From Bradyrhizobium sp. AUGA SZCCT0158 (GTDB lineage Bacteria > Pseudomonadota > Alphaproteobacteria > Rhizobiales > Xanthobacteraceae), in the NCBI RefSeq assembly GCF_018130065.1, contig NZ_JAFCME010000009.1:124001-188000 (forward strand): a DNA stretch of 64,000 nt, given 5' to 3'. The notes beneath the pieces were generated by a model that saw nothing but the letters and a program-made list of their open reading frames with translations, was not told the origin of the DNA and did no database searches. This document shows positions 60,106-64,000 of the stretch, piece after piece. The stretch's first letter is position 1. The number at the start of each line of letters is the position of its first letter. Made by a program: the position numbers and the translations under genes.

Positions 60106-61167
60106 ATGCCCGTCCTTGTAAATATAGACTCGTACGAACACCACCTTTTCTCAAGAGCGCGGAACGGAAGCGGCGCTGAGTCCCCCGGAAACCGGAAGGA
60201 ATGCCTCGACATCGGGCTGATCAACAACATGTCGGATGCCGCCTTGATGTCCACCGAGCGCCAGCTGTTCGACCTGCTCGGCGCGGCGGCCGGAGAGCTC
60301 CTGGTCAGGCTGCATTTCTACACGATGGAGACGACGCCCCGTTCGGACTGGGGGCGCGATTACGTGCGTCGCTACTACCGTGGCACCGACGATCTGCTGA
60401 ACAGGAGCCTGGACGGAGTGATCGTGACCGGCGCCGAACCAAGAGCCGCCAACCTGCCGGAAGAACCATACTGGTCCAGCTTCGTCCAAATCATCGACTG
60501 GGCCAGGGAGAGCACCGTCTCTTCGGTGTTTTCCTGTCTGGCCGTCCATGGTGCCGTCCTGCACCTGGATGGTGTGGAGCGCCACAAGCTGCCTGCGAAA
60601 TGCATCGGCGTCTTCGCTCAAACGAAGACGAGAGATCATCCCTTGATGCGCAATGTTCCGGCGACCTTCAGAACACCGCACGCCCGGTGGAACGAGGTGC
60701 AGGAGAGGGCTGTCGAGAGCTGCGGATATTCCGTTCTCACCAAGTCGGCAGAGGCCGGCGTCGACTGCTTCGTCAAGCAACAGAGGAAGAGTCTCTTCGT
60801 CAATTTCCAGGGCCATCCGGAGTACGACACCCATAGCCTGTTGGCTGAGTTCAGAAGGGACATGGGTCGTTTCCTCCGGAGCGAGAGCGAGGTCTGTCCG
60901 ACGATACCGAGCGGCTATTTCGCCTCGGAGGCGGAAGAGATTCTGACGGCCTTCCGGCGGAAAGCCCTTTCCGACAGAAGTCCGGAGCTTTTCGCCGATT
61001 TCCCAGTCGACCAACTGGCGAAGGATCTGAGAAACGCCTGGCATCAGCCGGCCAGGCGCATTTACCGCAACTGGCTGCTGTACATGGCCTCGCAGCGAGC
61101 TGGACGCTCAAAGCCGTTTGCCTTCAACGGAAGTTATCGAACGAGGCCCAGGCCTGCCGCGGCGTAG
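60106..61167 (+). CDS. MetA-like homoserine O-acyltransferase (glutamine-amidotransferase fold)
   Basis: A 353-residue homologue of homoserine O-succinyl/acetyltransferase. The start LDIGLINNMSDAALMSTERQ, VIVTGAEP and the lysine-rich CIGVFAQTKTRDHPLM fit MetA. The catalytic triad is in place: Cys144 (VFSCLAVHGA), His237 and Glu239 (QGHPEYD), very near the E. coli numbering. It would acylate the homoserine hydroxyl with acetyl- or succinyl-CoA, supplying the MetY-like enzyme. About 50 residues longer than enterobacterial MetA at the C-terminus. ATG 60106 has GAAGG eight bases upstream; GTG 60079 also possible. Confidence 0.88.
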   Translation: MPVLVNIDSYEHHLFSRARNGSGAESPGNRKECLDIGLINNMSDAALMSTERQLFDLLGAAAGELLVRLHFYTMETTPRSDWGRDYVRRYYRGTDDLLNRSLDGVIVTGAEPRAANLPEEPYWSSFVQIIDWARESTVSSVFSCLAVHGAVLHLDGVERHKLPAKCIGVFAQTKTRDHPLMRNVPATFRTPHARWNEVQERAVESCGYSVLTKSAEAGVDCFVKQQRKSLFVNFQGHPEYDTHSLLAEFRRDMGRFLRSESEVCPTIPSGYFASEAEEILTAFRRKALSDRSPELFADFPVDQLAKDLRNAWHQPARRIYRNWLLYMASQRAGRSKPFAFNGSYRTRPRPAAA

Positions 61168-61189
61168 ATCATGGGTGCGTGCGGGCAAC

Positions 61190-61276
61190 ATGGAGAACCG
61201 GAGCAACGGCCGCGATCTGCTAGCCGGGCTCTCGATCGCCGACCTGCCGACGAAGAAGCGGGAGCGGATTGCATGA
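61190..61276 (+). CDS. Possible 28-aa peptide in the rightward operon
   Basis: ATG 61190 to TGA 61274: MENRSNGRDLLAGLSIADLP then TKKRERIA. Codon use is like real genes, and it sits between two co-directional genes with 13 bases to the next start. It may be a real micropeptide, or the decayed start of a longer gene. No ribosome-binding site better than weak GGGC upstream. Confidence 0.3.
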   Translation: MENRSNGRDLLAGLSIADLPTKKRERIA

Positions 61277-61289
61277 TGGAGTTCGGACC

Positions 61290-62147
61290 GTGATCCGATG
61301 CCGCGAGATAGGACCGGCCGATCTTGTTGCCATCGCCGATCTTCTGACGCGTGGCTTTGCCCGCCGTTCGCGCGACTACTGGATGGACGGGCTCCGGCGC
61401 GCTTCCGTGCGCGAGGTACCCGATGGTTTCCCCCGCTTCGGGTACATGCTCGACCATGAAGGGATGCCCGTCGGCGTTCTGCTGCTGATCTACACTGAGC
61501 GGGACGATGACGGCGGAACCTCGATCCGCTGCAACCTCTCCAGCTGGTATGTGGAACCTGCCTTCCGCAACTACGCGCCGATGCTGACCAGCGTCGCGCA
61601 GCGCCACAAGCGCGTCACCTACGTCAACATCAGTCCGGCCTTCTCGACCTGGCGGACCATTGAGGCCCAGGGATTCCGTCCCTATTGCGGCGGCTTGTTC
61701 TTCTCCTTTCCGGCGCTGTCGCGTCCGAAGAGCATGCGCGTCGAAGTCGTTCAGAAGGGCGCACATGCGGTCGACGGATTGTCCGACGCCGACGTCGCGC
61801 TGCTTGCGCGGCACGCCTCGTACGGCTGCCTAAGCCTGGTGTGCCGCGCGGGCGACGGCCGCGGCTACCCCTTCGTCCTGCAGCCGATGCGCAAACGCGG
61901 GATCCCCCTGCCAGCGATGCGGCTGATCTATTGCCCCGATGTGGCCGACTATGTCGCCTGCGCCGGCGCCATCGGCCGCTTCCTGCTCCGGCGCGGCCGG
62001 ATCCTGGTCGCCCTCGACGCCAACGGCCGCATGAAGGATCTGGTCGGCTTCTACAGGGGAGAGCGCGGCCGCAAATACTTCAAGGGTCCGCGGTGCCCCC
62101 GGCTTGCCGATCTGTCGGATACCGAGCTGGTGATCTATGGACCGTAA
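61290..62147 (+). CDS. GNAT-like N-acyltransferase
   Basis: A 285-residue protein with an N-terminal GNAT-like fold: IRCREIGPADLVAIADLLTR, GYMLDHEGMPVGVLLLIYTE, then CNLSSWYVEPAFRNYAPMLT, and FSTWRTIEAQGFRPYCGGLF (acyl-CoA-binding region). The second half (about 150-285) has no close match that I recall and includes RGIPLPAMRLIYCPDVADYV. It may N- or O-acylate the cluster's product or take the acyl group from a carrier protein. GTG 61290 has GGAG eight bases upstream. It lies between the MetA-like and the aminotransferase genes. Confidence 0.7.
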   Translation: MIRCREIGPADLVAIADLLTRGFARRSRDYWMDGLRRASVREVPDGFPRFGYMLDHEGMPVGVLLLIYTERDDDGGTSIRCNLSSWYVEPAFRNYAPMLTSVAQRHKRVTYVNISPAFSTWRTIEAQGFRPYCGGLFFSFPALSRPKSMRVEVVQKGAHAVDGLSDADVALLARHASYGCLSLVCRAGDGRGYPFVLQPMRKRGIPLPAMRLIYCPDVADYVACAGAIGRFLLRRGRILVALDANGRMKDLVGFYRGERGRKYFKGPRCPRLADLSDTELVIYGP

Positions 62148-62171
62148 CTCTGCTGCCAATGGAGAGCCGTC

Positions 62172-63059
62172 ATGATTCCCAACAGCAAGTCCGTCAGCCA
62201 TTCGCAGACATGGACATTCTACCAAGGCCAGTGGCACGAGGGCAATGTGCCGATCATGGGGCCACGCACCCATGGGCTTTGGCTCGGCTCGACCGTGTTC
62301 GATGGCGCACGCGCCTTCGAAGGCGTTACGCCCGATCTCGACCGCCATTGCGCCCGCGTCAATCAATCCGCGCTCAACTTCGGGCTCAAGCCGATCGTCG
62401 ATCTCGACACGTGGATGGGTCTGGCGCGCGAAGGCATCAAGCGCTTCCCGCCCAATGCCGAACTCTACGTCCGCCCGATGTATTGGCCGCAGAATGGCGT
62501 GGGCGGCGGCGTGCTGTTCGATCCGGAAACGATGGACTGGTGTCTTTGCATCTACGAAGCGCCGCTACCAAAGCCGGTCGGCAACGCGATCACGCTGTCG
62601 CCGTTCCGCAGACCGACCGCCGAATGCGCGCCGGTCGATGCCAAGGCCGCCTGTCTCTACCCGAACTGTTCGCGCGCGCTGATCGAGGCCGCCTCGCGCG
62701 GCTTCCAGAACTGCCTGATGCTGGACATGCTGGGCAACGTCGCGGAGTTCGGCAATGCCAACGTGTTCATGGCGAAAGACGGTGTAGTGTACACGCCGGC
62801 GGCGAACGGCACCTTCCTGAACGGCATCACCCGGCAGCGGGTGGTCGAACTCCTGCGCGGTTCGGGCGTCACCGTGGTGGAGGCCACGCTGCGCTATGCC
62901 GATTTCCTTGCCGCGGACGAGATCTTCTCGTCCGGCAATTTTGCCAAGGTTGCGCCCGTAATTCGGATTGACGACCGGCAGCTTACGCCCGGGCCGTTCT
63001 ATACGCGTGCACGGAAACTGTACTGGGAATTTGCGCACGCGGTAAAGCTTGCGGCGTGA
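62172..63059 (+). CDS. Branched-chain aminotransferase-like class IV PLP enzyme
   Basis: A 295-residue fold-type IV aminotransferase: WHEGNVPIMGPRTHGLWLGS, TVFDGARAFEGVTPDLDRH, the Schiff-base K158 in VDAKAACLYPNCSRAL, the conserved E192 in GNVAEFGNANVF and NGITRQRVVELLRG. IlvE moves amino groups between glutamate and branched-chain oxo acids; D-amino acid transaminases share this fold. The neighbour downstream is a ThDP enzyme of the acetolactate synthase type, so a 2-oxo acid made there may be aminated here. The next gene starts 2 bases after its stop. Confidence 0.85.
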   Translation: MIPNSKSVSHSQTWTFYQGQWHEGNVPIMGPRTHGLWLGSTVFDGARAFEGVTPDLDRHCARVNQSALNFGLKPIVDLDTWMGLAREGIKRFPPNAELYVRPMYWPQNGVGGGVLFDPETMDWCLCIYEAPLPKPVGNAITLSPFRRPTAECAPVDAKAACLYPNCSRALIEAASRGFQNCLMLDMLGNVAEFGNANVFMAKDGVVYTPAANGTFLNGITRQRVVELLRGSGVTVVEATLRYADFLAADEIFSSGNFAKVAPVIRIDDRQLTPGPFYTRARKLYWEFAHAVKLAA

Positions 63060-63061
63060 TG

Positions 63062-64000
63062 ATGACCTTTCAACCGAGATCAAGTCGCATGGCTTTTCGA
63101 GTTGCCGATCTACTCGTCGATTCTCTGATCGCGCACGGCGTCGACCGGGCATTTAGCGTACCCGGCGAAAGCTTTCTTGCGCTCCTTGACGCTCTGTACG
63201 AACGCGACGAGATCGATCTCGTGACTTGCCGCCACGAGGGAAGCGCCAGTCTTGCCGCAGTTGCCGACGCCAAGCTTACCGGCCGGGCCGGCGTGGTGAT
63301 GGTAAGCCGCGGGCCGGGCGCATCCAACGCGGTGCTTGGTCTGCATGTAGCTTCCCAGGAGGCCATACCCCTCGTATTGCTCGTTGGTCAGGTCGGTACG
63401 TCTGAGCTGAATCGCGACGCAGTGCAGGAGATCGACACCGGGCGGGCGTTCGGTGGCCTTATCAAGTGGTCCACCAGAATCGATTCGGCGGCCCAGGTGC
63501 CCGAGATGCTGGCGCGCGCATTTTCCGTGGCGCTTGGCGGCACGCCCGGGCCGGTGGTGATCGAGCTTCCTGAAGACGTTCTCGAGATGGAGGCGGGTCC
63601 GCTCTCCGCCAGGGTTCACGGCGTCGCGCGAGCCGAGCCCAGTCGAGCCGCCGTGGAGCAGGCGACCGTCCTGCTTGGCAAGGCGGAGCGACCGATCCTG
63701 CTGGTCGGAGGAGAGTGTCGAACGGCGGAATTTCGTAAGGACTTGTTCGCGCTGAGCGAGCGCTGGAATGTACCGGTCGCGGCCACCAACAAGATGCAGG
63801 ATCTGTTTCCGAACGATCACCGGCTCTGGATTGGACAGCTTGGCTTCTTCACGTCGCCAGCGCACGTTGCGCTCTTTGAGCAAGCGGATCTGATCGTTGC
63901 GATCGGAACACGGCTCGGCGACCTGTCTTCCATGGGCTTTCGGTTTCCGCGACAATCGCCGCCGTCTCAGCCTCTGGTTCACGTCTATCCCGATCCGAAT
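63062..64000 (+). CDS. ThDP-dependent enzyme, acetolactate synthase/decarboxylase-like, 3' truncated
   Basis: 313 residues are visible; the frame is open at the right edge. The N-terminal pyrimidine-binding domain has LIAHGVDRAFSVPGESFLAL, the catalytic glutamate E59 in CRHEGSAS, VVMVSRGPGASNAVLGLH and EIDTGRAFGGLIKWSTR; the middle domain starts ILLVGGECRTAEFR. This is the acetolactate synthase large-subunit/benzoylformate decarboxylase type. The C-terminal PP-binding domain lies outside. The start is ATG 63062, 2 bases after the aminotransferase stop; ATG 63089 is an alternative. Confidence 0.88.
   Translation, partial: MTFQPRSSRMAFRVADLLVDSLIAHGVDRAFSVPGESFLALLDALYERDEIDLVTCRHEGSASLAAVADAKLTGRAGVVMVSRGPGASNAVLGLHVASQEAIPLVLLVGQVGTSELNRDAVQEIDTGRAFGGLIKWSTRIDSAAQVPEMLARAFSVALGGTPGPVVIELPEDVLEMEAGPLSARVHGVARAEPSRAAVEQATVLLGKAERPILLVGGECRTAEFRKDLFALSERWNVPVAATNKMQDLFPNDHRLWIGQLGFFTSPAHVALFEQADLIVAIGTRLGDLSSMGFRFPRQSPPSQPLVHVYPDPN

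Noticed and set aside
58543..60144. 533-aa open frame antisense to the MetY-like gene
   Set aside because: Shadow of a strongly conserved PLP enzyme.
1..64000. CRISPR array
   Set aside because: No regularly spaced short direct repeats seen; the repeats present are dispersed palindromes.
1..64000. Insertion sequence or transposase
   Set aside because: No ORF with transposase motifs; only non-coding palindromic repeats.

Overview
This window looks like a chromosomal segment of a Bradyrhizobium-type alphaproteobacterium (Hyphomicrobiales). The support is its high GC content, GC-rich third codon positions, dense ATGA-overlapping operons, several palindromic intergenic repeats of the kind scattered through Bradyrhizobium genomes, the aminoacyl:carrier-protein ligase near the right end, and PHB-related genes. 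No transposase, phage gene, CRISPR array or rRNA was seen; there is one tRNA.

Layout. 1-5140: branched-chain amino acid (Liv/HAAT) ABC transporter (periplasmic protein cut by the left edge, two ATPases, two permeases), ending in a translationally coupled PPK2 polyphosphate kinase. 5.2-9.1 kb: small proteins, an MgtC-like protein, and leuA preceded by a previously untracked leucine-rich leader peptide; then a double-glycine-leader peptide and a 47-residue ORF. 9.3-12.5 kb: EmrB-type MFS pump, MarR regulator and EmrA/HlyD adaptor. 12.5-29.8 kb: housekeeping and accessory genes (DUF808 protein, PQQ-type sugar dehydrogenase, a cystathionine gamma-synthase-family enzyme, a membrane diguanylate cyclase, a methyltransferase, an LtaS-like sulfatase-fold enzyme, an ATP-grasp enzyme, a large cyclase/AAA ATPase/TPR signalling protein, a beta-hydroxyacid dehydrogenase). 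30-34.2 kb: orphan ABC binding protein and glgC-glgA. 34.3-44.3 kb: hydrolases, a luciferase-like oxidoreductase, a Cys-nucleophile PHA-synthase-like hydrolase with a phasin, an enolase-superfamily enzyme and several small secreted proteins. 44.3-46.2 kb is gene-poor, with a frameshifted pseudogene and repeats. 46.2-49.3 kb: TRAP transporter, split by a palindromic repeat. 49.4-51.5 kb: Spy/LTXXQ protein, tRNA-Lys(CTT), cupin.

The most interesting part is 51.6-64 kb, two divergent operons forming an apparent biosynthetic cluster. Leftward: carrier protein 1, a FadD6/FATP-type acyl-CoA synthetase, carrier protein 2, a short AMP-forming ligase and an SDR. Rightward: an atypical acyl-CoA dehydrogenase, a class II aaRS-like amino acid:[carrier protein] ligase with all three zinc ligands, an O-acetylhomoserine sulfhydrylase-like PLP enzyme, a MetA-like homoserine acyltransferase, a GNAT-like protein, a branched-chain aminotransferase-like enzyme and a ThDP enzyme running off the right edge. 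My inference is that an amino acid is tethered to a carrier protein and oxidised, while an acyl-homoserine is made and substituted at the gamma carbon, perhaps to give a non-proteinogenic amino acid or acylated amino acid signal. Product and regulation are unknown.

Limits: all calls come from reading sequence and remembered family features; no alignments were run. Start codons were chosen from ribosome-binding sites and family length where possible.
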